NCBI GenBank assembly: GCA_964502145.1
Contig: CAZCVI010000024.1
Location: forward strand, 1-64,000
Source: CAZCVI01 sp964502145
Lineage (GTDB): Bacteria > Acidobacteriota > Aminicenantia > UBA2199
Direction of reading: 5' to 3'
DNA: 64,000 nt
Shown: piece by piece, positions 35,714-44,448 of the stretch
How the letters are laid out: every line of letters starts with the position of its first letter
Position numbering within the stretch: the stretch's first letter is position 1
Translations under genes and position numbers: made by a program
The notes under the pieces: generated by a model
Told to the model about the DNA's origin: nothing
Databases searched by the model: none
What the model saw: only the letters and a program-made list of their open reading frames with translations

Positions 35714-37563
35714 TAGCAAGAGGTTTTACCGCAATTGCGCACCGTGTCCACCAGCTCTTCGACAAATTCGTCACTCACGATATCGTTGTTTTTTGATAAA
35801 ATCATCACCAGATACGCTCGCTGATCCCATTCCAACTGGGTAAAATAGAGATTCACATCCGTTAATTTTCCCACCAGCTTGCTCAGTAGTTTTTTCTGCT
35901 GGCAATAGGACACCACCAGCACCGTCCGGTGCGACGTAGGCAGTTGTTTGTAGCGCACCAGCAGTTCGTCGCTGGGAAGCACCTTGGAAGCTTCCACCGC
36001 ATCCGAACAGGTGCGGATCAGTTCCAACAACACGGTGGGTGCGATTTCAATCTTGTACAGTTCATCAATATTAAAAAATATCTCCCGGATCAACCCCGCA
36101 TCCACTGTTTTTAAATGATCCAGCAGTTGGCTGAGGATACGGATATAGATGTCCCGGAACCCCTCGTCAAAATCACGGATCTCGCCATAAATCTTTCGGA
36201 TCGTGCTTTTGATCGCATTATAGATATCTTTGATAGAGGTAAATTCCGAGAGGATGACCCGTAGTTTCAGGATGTTGATCTCGATTTTATTATGATGGAC
36301 TTTTGGAGGAATCGTAGAGCTGATCTCAATACCCGGGATCAAACTCAACTTGGATATCAACTGGTAAATTCGTTTCTTCCGCGATTGGAATCCCACGATC
36401 ACCAGTTTGATATTGTTGAGGAATTGGGATTTCCCGTCCACATTGATAAAAACCTGGGTCAAGTTAGTTCTTTTTAGCTCTTCCGATAAGAATGGAATAA
36501 TAGCGCGTGCATAATGCTCGAAACCTCCCACCGAATTCAACTTCGCGTATTTTTTGCTGCACGCGATGGAAATCAATTTATCTAATGATGCTTCGATCGA
36601 TTTGATCCGTTTCCCATCCAAAGGCTTTTCGTTGCGATCCAATATCTCGATCCGGTAAACCAGGATGCCGTCACGGGTGACATAACTCTTGTGATGTTTG
36701 ATAATATGATCCGGCACAATATGATTCAACGTTTTCAAAAAATCTTCAATGGAAAACGCCTGTTCCTTGCAGACAAAAGAGATTCCCGTTAACTCCTCTG
36801 CCGAGGTTTCAAAGTTTTTGACTTTAACGATCTCTTCTACCGTGCCGCTTTTGATCATGTTCTGGTAGACATAATTATCCAGGATCAGGTGCGCCAAGTC
36901 AGTTATTTTGCGTTCTTCCAGGTATTCACGCGACCGTGAGCTGACAAACTTCAGTACTTCCCCACTCTCTTCCACCAATTTGACCAGTTCAGAATTGTGG
37001 TACAGCTCGCGGATTTTTTTTATAATGCGATTGAATATCTCATATTTTACCGCCTCGTCGTCCAGTAGCAGGTATTTGCTGTTGCTCCACCGTGCCGCTT
37101 CCTTGATCTCCAGGATCAAATCCTTTTGCCCGTCCACAAAGGCCGCATATTCATCAGGATTTTTTAATTGGAAGGTTAATATCACAATGCCCAGCATTTT
37201 TCCCATAAAATCAAGCGTAAATCCCTTCATTACCAGTACATTCCGTTGCTTATGATGGATGATGCCCAGAATGGAATTGGACATCCCCGGCCAATCCTCT
37301 GCCAATACCCCCAGCACAAAGGCATCGGGAAGTTCCTGCTCTTGACACTCTTCCAAGACAATCACTTCTTTCTTCTTCGTGATATCCCAATTATGAAGCA
37401 ACTGGATGACCAATGCCTGCTGGGTTTCCAATGGGAACGTCTGGTGTGAATGGACGATTTTCCCCAGCAGTGTTTTGATCTTACGCACCGATATGGTCAC
37501 GCCCTTCTGTTTGAGACGACCATGCAATAGCACAATTTCTTTTTCATTTAAATTTAGATCCAT
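35713..37563 (-). CDS. unknown protein with an ACT-like segment
   Basis: 616 residues from the ATG at 37563 (a TTG at 37590 is possible; GGGGG precedes the ATG by six bases). No signal or membrane segment. Residues about 80-140 (AFVLGVLAEDWPGMSNSILG, then LVMKGFTLDF and GIVILTFQL) look like an ACT-type ligand-binding fold, the sort found at the N-terminus of large NAD-glutamate dehydrogenases. No dehydrogenase domain follows. The rest is mixed alpha/beta and largely helical at the end, with a C-terminal CGKTSC. A sensory or regulatory role is conceivable; the family is not recognised. It is divergent from HU. Confidence 0.7.
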   Translation of the reverse strand: MDLNLNEKEIVLLHGRLKQKGVTISVRKIKTLLGKIVHSHQTFPLETQQALVIQLLHNWDITKKKEVIVLEECQEQELPDAFVLGVLAEDWPGMSNSILGIIHHKQRNVLVMKGFTLDFMGKMLGIVILTFQLKNPDEYAAFVDGQKDLILEIKEAARWSNSKYLLLDDEAVKYEIFNRIIKKIRELYHNSELVKLVEESGEVLKFVSSRSREYLEERKITDLAHLILDNYVYQNMIKSGTVEEIVKVKNFETSAEELTGISFVCKEQAFSIEDFLKTLNHIVPDHIIKHHKSYVTRDGILVYRIEILDRNEKPLDGKRIKSIEASLDKLISIACSKKYAKLNSVGGFEHYARAIIPFLSEELKRTNLTQVFINVDGKSQFLNNIKLVIVGFQSRKKRIYQLISKLSLIPGIEISSTIPPKVHHNKIEINILKLRVILSEFTSIKDIYNAIKSTIRKIYGEIRDFDEGFRDIYIRILSQLLDHLKTVDAGLIREIFFNIDELYKIEIAPTVLLELIRTCSDAVEASKVLPSDELLVRYKQLPTSHRTVLVVSYCQQKKLLSKLVGKLTDVNLYFTQLEWDQRAYLVMILSKNNDIVSDEFVEELVDTVRNCGKTSC

Positions 37564-37668
37564 AATTGGCCCCCGTACTATTGTATTCAATCATGCAGAA
37601 AAAGTCAATCGGTATATCCGCGGAATTTTTGTTTTCCCAAAGATTGCCAAAAAAAGGCCGATTTCCCT

Positions 37669-37692
37669 CCAAAAAACCCTTTTTTGGGGTCT
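37669..37692 (+). terminator. terminator-like hairpin in a divergent gap
   Basis: CCAAAAAA, CCC, TTTTTTGG followed by GGTCTTTTT. It lies between divergent genes, where no plus-strand transcript should end, so its role is unclear. Confidence 0.35.
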
Positions 37693-37748
37693 TTTTAGCG
37701 AAATTTTAAAAAAATTTAAAAAAAAAGTCTAAAAAAGCAGGTTATAGC

Positions 37749-37777
37749 TTGACATTTGATATTATATTAAATAAAAT
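37749..37777 (+). promoter_or_regulatory. sigma-70-type promoter of the HU gene
   Basis: Perfect TTGACA at 37749-37754, 17 bp, TAAAAT at 37772-37777. The start near 37784 leaves an 11-nt leader beginning at the GGAGG. Confidence 0.65.
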
Positions 37778-37794
37778 AATGCCTGGAGGTAATC

Positions 37795-38067
37795 ATGAAC
37801 AAAACAGAATTAGTGAAAGCTATTGCTGCTAAAGCAAAACTAAAACTGAGCGATACCGAAAAACTGGTAAACGCTTTTATCGAAACAGTGTCTGATGAGT
37901 TGAAAGGTAAAGGGAAAGTGACCCTGGTTGGATTCGGAACTTTTGCCATTGCTCACAGAAAAGAGAAAACTGGTGTTAACCCAAAAACCAGCGAGAAGAT
38001 TACCATTAAAGCGAAAAACGTTCCTGTTTTCAAAGCAGGAAAGGCTTTAAAAGAAATCGTAAAGTAA
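37795..38067 (+). CDS. hup: DNA-binding protein HU
   Basis: 90 residues, standard HU length. MNKTELVKAIAAKAKLKLSD starts the helical dimerisation part. The DNA-gripping arms hold VTLVGFGTFAIAHRKEKTGVNPKT, though the tip of the arm has GVNPKT rather than the common GRNPQT. It bends and compacts DNA non-specifically. ATG follows TGGAGGTAATC. Monocistronic. Confidence 0.96.
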   Translation: MNKTELVKAIAAKAKLKLSDTEKLVNAFIETVSDELKGKGKVTLVGFGTFAIAHRKEKTGVNPKTSEKITIKAKNVPVFKAGKALKEIVK

Positions 38068-38112
38068 CGCGAGTTTTTAATCTCGTACACTTGCTCGGAT
38101 TTTCAATTAAGT

Positions 38113-38198
38113 ACTACTGCTATTTACCCTGTGAAAACGGCCTGACGCATAGCTTAACATAGCATGCAGGGTAACGGTTCACAGGGTAAATCAGTAGT
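38113..38198. repeat. 86-bp imperfect inverted repeat downstream of HU
   Basis: Left arm ACTACTGC-TATTTACCCTG-TGAA (38113-38135) pairs with a right arm at 38178-38198 apart from a two-base gap; the loop is about 42 nt. The left side contains CCCTGTGAAAACGGC (38127-38141), also found at 31003-31017. It may terminate the convergent HU and porin transcripts. Confidence 0.5.
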
Positions 38199-38325
38199 TA
38201 TGCAGTGGTTATACATTGATTATCAGCTAAAGAAGAGAGATTACGTATCAATACGTTTCTCTCTTATCTTGCCTATTCTCCAAAGGGCTCTCACTCCCCC
38301 ATTAATCCCCAATTTCCGGGGCAAA

Positions 38326-39348
38326 TCAATTATAGGTGTATTGTAAACAAATATAAAACAGATTGTTGTCCAATTTCGCCAGGCCAGCCGCCATGGTTTC
38401 GTCGCGCAACACGTAGTTGGCTTGCAGTTTGACATTTTTGTCGACGAAATAATTCAGGCCCAGGGTCAGGTGGTTGAATTTCTTGACGTCCGAATGGAAA
38501 ATCTTGTTGTCGTTGGGAGTATAGAAGTCATATCTTACCACCGGTTCCAATTTAGCGATAGTGTATCCCAGCAGAATCGAGTAGCCGTGATATTTCCGTT
38601 CCGCATCTTTACCCCCGTATTTTCCAGCCAGATATTCAGCTTTGAAATTAAGCCCGTTCTTTTCATAGAAAAGGTGGCCGCCGTAGGAGTTGGTGGTGTA
38701 ATCCAAATCGTCTTTTCCAGCGCTTGCAAAGGCTCCGATTTTCAGGCCATCCAGCGGTTTTGCTTCCAGTCGTGTCCAGAGGACCAGACCATTATCCGCG
38801 TGGGTGTATGTTGTAGCTTTGATGGCCGGGTCAAAAAGGGATGTTGCTTTCGGATTGGCGGCCATGACCGCGTAATAGAGTTTACCTTTGGCCAGTTCGC
38901 CGGAAACTTGCAGACCAAACGCCCGGAATGATGAAAGTCGGCTAATGCCCCCCCAGTTCTCTGTGACCAGTGGTCGTTCCAGCATGTCCAGTTTTCCCGA
39001 AGATGTTAACGCCGAGGAAATCGCACCGGGTGCGGGAAATTGCCCTACCCTAATAGTAAACTGCGGCGAAAATAGAAAATCCAGATAGACATCCAGTACA
39101 GAGGCGACTTGTTTATCCCACGCCACTTGAAATCCCCATTTGATATTTTTGGTCAGAGTCCCGTAAGGATTAAGTCGTAGCCGCCGCAGGGTAAAACCAT
39201 AGAGATTATTATCGCTACCTTGTTGGGGCGTATAAGAGAACCAGGTCTGTACCAACCCTTTGAATTGCACTTCCGCGTTCAGTACACTGGACCCGGTCAA
39301 AAAAATCATCATACTCAGTGTGGCTACTATTAAAAAATTTCTTTTCAT
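38326..39348 (-). CDS. outer-membrane porin (OprO/OprP-like)
   Basis: 340 residues from the ATG at 39348, picked because GGAGGTAC precedes it and a signal peptide (FLIVATLSMMIFLTGSSVLNA) follows. Alternating amphipathic strands, a TLRRLRLNPYGTLTKNIKW segment and VGQFPAPG fit the phosphate-selective porin O/P family. The C-terminus ends in aromatic-rich strand FYICLQYTYN as in outer-membrane barrels. It shows that the organism has an outer membrane. Solute specificity is not readable. Monocistronic between HU and formate dehydrogenase. Confidence 0.82.
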   Translation of the reverse strand: MKRNFLIVATLSMMIFLTGSSVLNAEVQFKGLVQTWFSYTPQQGSDNNLYGFTLRRLRLNPYGTLTKNIKWGFQVAWDKQVASVLDVYLDFLFSPQFTIRVGQFPAPGAISSALTSSGKLDMLERPLVTENWGGISRLSSFRAFGLQVSGELAKGKLYYAVMAANPKATSLFDPAIKATTYTHADNGLVLWTRLEAKPLDGLKIGAFASAGKDDLDYTTNSYGGHLFYEKNGLNFKAEYLAGKYGGKDAERKYHGYSILLGYTIAKLEPVVRYDFYTPNDNKIFHSDVKKFNHLTLGLNYFVDKNVKLQANYVLRDETMAAGLAKLDNNLFYICLQYTYN

Positions 39349-39366
39349 AATTGTACCTCCGTCAAA

Positions 39367-39395
39367 AGCATATAAAATATTAATAGAAAAGTCAA
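39367..39395 (-). promoter_or_regulatory. promoter of the porin gene
   Basis: Minus strand TTGACT (39390-39395), 17 bp, TATGCT (39367-39372). Leader about 12 nt with GGAGGT. Confidence 0.55.
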
Positions 39396-39410
39396 GTAGG
39401 TTGGCCTGCC

Positions 39411-39545
39411 TGAATCTACCGCCAAGTTTCTGAAATCGTTGTGGACGATATGGACAAAAAATGCTTTTGTTTTTGCTCCACATCGTCCATATCGTCCACT
39501 CTGTCCATGTCGTCCATGTTTTTTCAAGAATCTGGCGGTGAATCC
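39411..39545. repeat. inverted tandem-repeat element C (GGACGAT type)
   Basis: Ends TGAATCTACCGCC and GGCGGTGAATCC. Its reverse complement matches element A almost base for base through loop and arms, but lacks an 18-bp block, i.e. two 9-bp units, on one arm. Confidence 0.85.
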
Positions 39546-39619
39546 AGGCCTGCTATGCAATTCACCGCCGCATTATTGAAATCTATATAGATGTATTGGA
39601 ACCAGTGGCTTTAGTATAT

Positions 39620-42358
39620 TTATCGGCTCACCCTCTCTATCCGGCACGGTGTTTCTTTAAAACCTGGGATTCGCGAAAAGGGGTCCAGTCTGTCACTGGT
39701 TAATCGATTGACCGGGGCCGCTACGAAATGAAAGAGCATAAACAACTGGCCAAGACCCACCCGAAGTGTTTTTTTGATCGGCACTGTGATTTCTCCTTGC
39801 CGGGAGATCAGTTTGACTCGTTCCCCTTCTTGCAGTTTTAGTCTTGTTGCATCCGCCGGGTTGATTTCTAAAATGGGCCCCGGTTCATAGGTGCTGAGCG
39901 GCACAGATTGACCCGTCATGGTGGCGGTGTGGTACTGGTAAAGTGATCGCCCCGTGTTTAGGATAAACGGATATTTTAAATCTGCTTCTTCAGTGAGCGC
40001 TTCGTATTCCACAGGAATCAATTTGGCCAAGCCACAGGGGAAATTCTCTTGATGCATGAAAGGTGTACCCGGGTGATCTAACGTGGGACAGGGCCATTGC
40101 AGGTTTTCTGTTTCCAGGCGGCTGTAGCTGATACCCGCATAACTGGGGGTCACCGTGGCGATTTCTGTAAAAATATCGGCAGCACTGGCATATTCCATGG
40201 CATAGCCCATCCGTTTGGAGATTTCTGCAATATAGAACCAGTCTTCCTTACAGACTCCAGGCAAAGGGACGGCTTGACGCACGCGCAGGACGCGGCGGTC
40301 CGTATTGCTGAAGGTACCCTCTTTCTCCGCGAAACAGGCGGCAGGCAATACCACGTGGGCCAGTTTCGCTGTTTCTGATAAGAAGATATCTTGCACTACC
40401 AGGAACTCCAATTTTTCCAGGGCTTTTTGCGTGTGATTGAGATTCGGGTCCGTGAGCATGGGATTTTCTCCCATTACATAGATGACTTTTATCTGACCAT
40501 TGTGGGCCGCGTTCACTATTTCTACCGAACTCAATCCCGGTTTCGTTTCCAGTTGCGCCAAGGGAACCCCCCAGGCCTGGGCGAATTTTTCCCGGACCAC
40601 CTCATCGTGTACCGGTTGGTAATCTGGGAAAACATTAAAAATGCAACCCATATCCGAGGCCCCCTGCACGTTGTTCTGACCGCGTAATGGGTTGATGCCC
40701 GTGCTGGGGCGTCCAAAGTTCCCTGTAATCAGTGCCATATTAATCAAGGCCAGCACATTGTGGGTGCCGTGTGTGCTCTGGCTCATGCCCATGCCCGTGA
40801 TCACTGAGGCGCTTTTGGCCGAGCCATATATTCGTGCAGCCTTGATAATATCGGCGGCAGGAACTCCTGTAAGCATCTCTGTTTTCCTGGGAGTATAGTG
40901 TTGCACTACTTCTTTGAGTACCTTTAATGACTCTAACCCGCCTTCCACTCGTAACCCCACAAACGCTTCATCTACCAAGCCTTCTTCGATAATAATATGG
41001 ATCAATCCATTAATAAGCGCCACATCCGAACCCGGTTTTTGTCGCAGCCAAAGTGTCGCATATTTAACCAAGCCTGTGTGCCTCGGGTCAATGACAATAA
41101 TCTGGGCGCCGTTTTTCGCTCCCTGTTTAATATAGGTCGCGCTAACCGGGTGCGTGTCCACCGGATTGGAACCAATCGCAATAATGCAGTCCGCATTCTC
41201 GAATTCTTGAACTGAATTACCCATCGCGCCACTTCCTATTGATTTTTGTAGTGCGGTCACCGTGGAAGCATGACAGAGGCGGGCGCAGTGTTCGACATTA
41301 TTGGTTCCCAATACCGCCCGGAAGAATTTCTGGAACAGATAATTTTCCTCGTTAGTGCATTTGGCAGAAGCAAAACCGCCAAAAACACTACTTCCGTACT
41401 TGGCTTTAATTGCGCTGAATTTTTTAGCAATCGTGTCCAATGCGTCTTCTATTGAAGTTTCTACTAACACCCCGTTTTTTCGGACCAGTGGTTGCGTTAA
41501 CCGGTGTGGGCTGTGGATGAATTCATAACCGAAGCGACCTTTGACGCAGAGTCGGCCCATATTGGGCAGGGATTCGTGACCTGTGACCCGCACTACTTTT
41601 TCCTTTTGTATCCACAGTTCCATCTGGCACCCCACGCCGCAATAGGTGCAGGTTGTTTTAATTTTGTGGTCTATCTCCCCTATATTTACCTGTGCTGTCA
41701 GTGGTTTTTCTACTAACGCGCCTGTCGGGCACAATTGCACGCACTCGCCGCAACCATCGCATTCAGAAAACCACCACTGGCCAAATCCCGCCACTATATA
41801 GGAGTGCAGACCGCGGGCTGCAAGCGACAACACGTTTTTTCCCTGGATTTCATCGCAGGCTTTCACGCAGCGGAAACATTTAATGCATTTCGTGCCATCA
41901 TACACCAGTACCGGTGACGTTTCGTCCAGCGGATAGACCATTTCCTGCCAGAGAGAAGGAAACGTGCGGTGGGTTTTCTCTACCAAACCGTAACGCTCGA
42001 TCAGCACTTTAAATTCATCCAGATAACTCCCATCGTCCGTCTCGTTGTGTTCTGAGAGCAGCAGGTCCAGCAGTCCCCGGCGTAGCGATTCCAGTTCATC
42101 GTCAAACGCCGTCACATCCAAACCTTCGGTAACGGAAACAGTGCAGGCGGCAGTCAGGCCCGAAGCGCCCTTGATTTTTACCAAACACAAACGACAGGCG
42201 CCGGTGGCTGTAACCCGGGGATGGTAACACAGGCTCGGAATGGAAAAACCATTGTCCCGCGCTACCTGTAGTAAATTCGCACCTGCCGGTGCGGTGACTG
42301 GTTTGCCATCTATGGTCAGGCTAATCATTTTATTGGTCATGTGGTTGTGATTCATCAT
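39620..42358 (-). CDS. fdhA: formate dehydrogenase catalytic subunit (Mo/W bis-MGD)
   Basis: 912 residues from the ATG at 42358, which follows GGGAGAAC eight bases after the NuoF-like stop. An N-terminal 2Fe-2S domain (PSLCYHPRVTATGACRLC) and a His/Cys cluster lead to two 4Fe-4S motifs (CIKCFRCVKAC; CDGCGECVQLC). The molybdopterin part opens with CTYCGVGC. The metal ligand is a Cys in HCARLCHAST, not selenocysteine. The conserved catalytic His and downstream GMGMSQSTHGT fit formate dehydrogenases rather than nitrate reductases. Together with the two Nuo-like subunits it would oxidise formate and reduce NAD+, or run in reverse. Cytosolic; no Tat signal. Confidence 0.93.
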   Translation of the reverse strand: MMNHNHMTNKMISLTIDGKPVTAPAGANLLQVARDNGFSIPSLCYHPRVTATGACRLCLVKIKGASGLTAACTVSVTEGLDVTAFDDELESLRRGLLDLLLSEHNETDDGSYLDEFKVLIERYGLVEKTHRTFPSLWQEMVYPLDETSPVLVYDGTKCIKCFRCVKACDEIQGKNVLSLAARGLHSYIVAGFGQWWFSECDGCGECVQLCPTGALVEKPLTAQVNIGEIDHKIKTTCTYCGVGCQMELWIQKEKVVRVTGHESLPNMGRLCVKGRFGYEFIHSPHRLTQPLVRKNGVLVETSIEDALDTIAKKFSAIKAKYGSSVFGGFASAKCTNEENYLFQKFFRAVLGTNNVEHCARLCHASTVTALQKSIGSGAMGNSVQEFENADCIIAIGSNPVDTHPVSATYIKQGAKNGAQIIVIDPRHTGLVKYATLWLRQKPGSDVALINGLIHIIIEEGLVDEAFVGLRVEGGLESLKVLKEVVQHYTPRKTEMLTGVPAADIIKAARIYGSAKSASVITGMGMSQSTHGTHNVLALINMALITGNFGRPSTGINPLRGQNNVQGASDMGCIFNVFPDYQPVHDEVVREKFAQAWGVPLAQLETKPGLSSVEIVNAAHNGQIKVIYVMGENPMLTDPNLNHTQKALEKLEFLVVQDIFLSETAKLAHVVLPAACFAEKEGTFSNTDRRVLRVRQAVPLPGVCKEDWFYIAEISKRMGYAMEYASAADIFTEIATVTPSYAGISYSRLETENLQWPCPTLDHPGTPFMHQENFPCGLAKLIPVEYEALTEEADLKYPFILNTGRSLYQYHTATMTGQSVPLSTYEPGPILEINPADATRLKLQEGERVKLISRQGEITVPIKKTLRVGLGQLFMLFHFVAAPVNRLTSDRLDPFSRIPGFKETPCRIERVSR

Positions 42359-42366
42359 GTTCTCCC

Positions 42367-43611
42367 TCACATTGTCATCAGTAATTCCGGTTTGAAGTGC
42401 GTTATAGCCGTTCGAACCGGGAAGATGGGGGATTGACCCAGCGGGCACAGGGAAGTTTTGAACATCATTCCAGCCAGGTCTAGCAGTTGGTTGAGGCGCA
42501 GTTCCTTCTCTTTTGTCTTATCTTTTATGATGTCCAGTAATTGCCGGGAACCGACGCGGCAGGGCACACATTTCCCACAGGACTCGTGGTGGAAGAAACG
42601 CAGCAGGTCTTGCAAAAAATCTTTAATGGAGCGATCTTCATTCAGGACAATGAGGGCTCCGGAACCCAGTAGAAACCCTTTTTCTTTAAGGCTCTCGTAA
42701 TCCATCTGAATATCCACGTACTGCGGTGGCAGAAACGTACCTGCCGCCCCGCCAACCAGAACTGCTTTGAGTTTTTTATTCTCCCGCATCCCCCCAGCCG
42801 TGTCAAAGAGTAGTTCCGTTAAGCGGATACCCATTGGTGCCTCGTAACAACCGGGAACCTTGATATCGCCGCAGATAGTAAATATCTTGGTGCCAGGGGC
42901 TTGTTCCGTGCCCATCGAACAGTACCATGGTGCGCCTTTTCTGATTATTTCTGGCACATGGGTCAGTGTTTCCACATTGTTTACCAGAGTCGGGCGCTTA
43001 AAAACCCCTTTTTCTGCCGGGTAAGGTGGTTTGATACGGGGGAAGCCCCGTTTTCCTTCCAGCGATTCGATCAGTGCCGATTCTTCGCCGCACAGGTAAG
43101 AGCCACCGCCCAATTTGATATAAATCTCCAGTGTGAACCTGCTATCCAGAATATTTTCTCCCAGTAATCCGTGGGTGTGAGCATCTGTGATGGCTTGGCG
43201 GATGCGGTGAATAGCCAGGTAGTACTCGCCGCGAATGTAAAAATAACCCGTGCTCGCCCCCACCGCGTAGGCCGCGATCATCAGACCTTCCAAGCAGGAG
43301 TGTGGGTCTTCTTCCAAAAGCACCCGGTCTTTGAACGTGCCCGGTTCGCCTTCGTCTGCATTGCAGATGACGTATTTGGGAAGGTTGGTGGCCGCATGGG
43401 TAAATTTCCATTTGCTACCCGTGCTGAACCCGGCGCCGCCGCGACCGCGTAACCGGGAAGCGGAAATTTCTGTGATTACCTCGTTCCTGTCCATGAATAA
43501 GACTTTTTTAAAACCCTCGTAACCGCCGTTATTGATATAGTCGTGGATAGAAGTAGGGTTGATTTGCCCCACGTTGCGCAGGGCGATTTTTATATTCGTT
43601 TGTGCCTTCAT
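42367..43611 (-). CDS. NADH-binding diaphorase subunit, NuoF/HymB-like
   Basis: 414 residues from the ATG at 43611, which overlaps the previous stop as ATGA. Motifs: GRGGAGFSTGSKW (NADH), NADEGEPGTFKDR (FMN), GGGSYLCGEESAL, and ESCGKCVPCR for a 4Fe-4S cluster. It transfers electrons between NAD(H), FMN and the FeS clusters of FdhA. The length is that of a NuoF core without the additional ferredoxin domain of some hydrogenase-linked homologs. Confidence 0.93.
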   Translation of the reverse strand: MKAQTNIKIALRNVGQINPTSIHDYINNGGYEGFKKVLFMDRNEVITEISASRLRGRGGAGFSTGSKWKFTHAATNLPKYVICNADEGEPGTFKDRVLLEEDPHSCLEGLMIAAYAVGASTGYFYIRGEYYLAIHRIRQAITDAHTHGLLGENILDSRFTLEIYIKLGGGSYLCGEESALIESLEGKRGFPRIKPPYPAEKGVFKRPTLVNNVETLTHVPEIIRKGAPWYCSMGTEQAPGTKIFTICGDIKVPGCYEAPMGIRLTELLFDTAGGMRENKKLKAVLVGGAAGTFLPPQYVDIQMDYESLKEKGFLLGSGALIVLNEDRSIKDFLQDLLRFFHHESCGKCVPCRVGSRQLLDIIKDKTKEKELRLNQLLDLAGMMFKTSLCPLGQSPIFPVRTAITHFKPELLMTM

Positions 43612-44114
43612 TGTGCCCCCAGTTCTGTCTGTTCTGTTGTTTCGGTTAAATTGATATGGTGTTCCAGTTTTTTCCAGGCGATCAGTGCTTTGATGGAGTC
43701 TGCCGTTAGATTGCCGTGAACCTCTTCGTCCATCATCAGTACCGGAGCTTTGTCGCATTGGCCCAGGCATTCCGAATGTTCCAGAGTGAACAGACCGTCT
43801 TCCGTCGTTTCCCCCAGTTCAATGCCCAGAACCGTTTTTAATTCATGCAGGATATCTAGGCCACCCATCAAACCGCAGACCGGGGAAATGCAGATGCGGA
43901 TGATGTGTTTGCCTCTTGGGGTCAGGCAAAACATCGTATAATATTGTACTATCCCGTAGACTACTCCGCGGGTTGTATTTAGATAGTTGGCCACCGTGTC
44001 CAGGTCTTCTTCGGACAGGTAGTGGTGGGGGTTTGAGTTTTGGAGATCGTGGAGAATGAGAAGCATGTTATCTGTGACCGGCGCGTATTTATGCAAAATC
44101 GTTTCCTTATTCAT
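43608..44114 (-). CDS. 2Fe-2S thioredoxin-like subunit, NuoE-like
   Basis: 168 residues from the ATG at 44114 (AAGGAGTGAC upstream; an ATG at 44144 lacks one). The four cluster cysteines are CISPVC and ECLGQC. The N-terminal helical part (YLSEEDLDTVANYLNTTRG) and VVQYYTMF-type segment are as in NuoE. First gene of the nuoE-nuoF-fdhA operon. Confidence 0.92.
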   Translation of the reverse strand: MNKETILHKYAPVTDNMLLILHDLQNSNPHHYLSEEDLDTVANYLNTTRGVVYGIVQYYTMFCLTPRGKHIIRICISPVCGLMGGLDILHELKTVLGIELGETTEDGLFTLEHSECLGQCDKAPVLMMDEEVHGNLTADSIKALIAWKKLEHHINLTETTEQTELGAQ

Positions 44115-44448
44115 AGTCACTCCTTGCCTTGTGTCTGCTGACAAAAAAATCCAACAGCAGGCAAACTCGGCGTAAATTTAACGATACTGCTATGATACCC
44201 AATTGGAATAAGAAAATCAAATAAATAAAATTACTGTTCAGGTGGTAATTTCTTTTTATTATCGAATAGAATAGGAGCGGGGGGTTCACTTCGTTGATGA
44301 ATAGTAAAAATAGTCTGCCATTGGTCTCCCTTGACTGAATTTTACTCAAAAATAAGGATTGACAGGAAAAATACAAGGTTACCCTACGTTAGAAAATCGA
44401 GTTTTTTGGAAGGCGGCGTGCGTTGCTTAGGTTAACAATTAACCATGC
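44115..44448. other. 334-bp gap: formate dehydrogenase leader and promoter
   Basis: No gene seen. Besides the promoter at 44192-44220 there is GGTTAACAATTAACC at 44430-44444, a short palindrome just beyond the stop of the convergent-side gene, and a stretch (44206-44223) that recurs at 48101-48118. Confidence 0.45.
44192..44220 (-). promoter_or_regulatory. promoter of the formate dehydrogenase operon
   Basis: Minus strand TTGATT (44215-44220), 17 bp, TATCAT (44192-44197). Leader about 70 nt with a CTGCTG/CAGCAG hairpin. Confidence 0.55.

Noticed and set aside
39349..39483. 45-residue N-terminal extension of the porin
   Set aside because: It runs through repeat element C and would bury the signal peptide; the ATG at 39348 has GGAGGT and its own promoter.
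41389..41500. Selenocysteine in formate dehydrogenase
   Set aside because: The metal-ligand codon in the CARLCH motif encodes Cys; there is no in-frame TGA in the gene.
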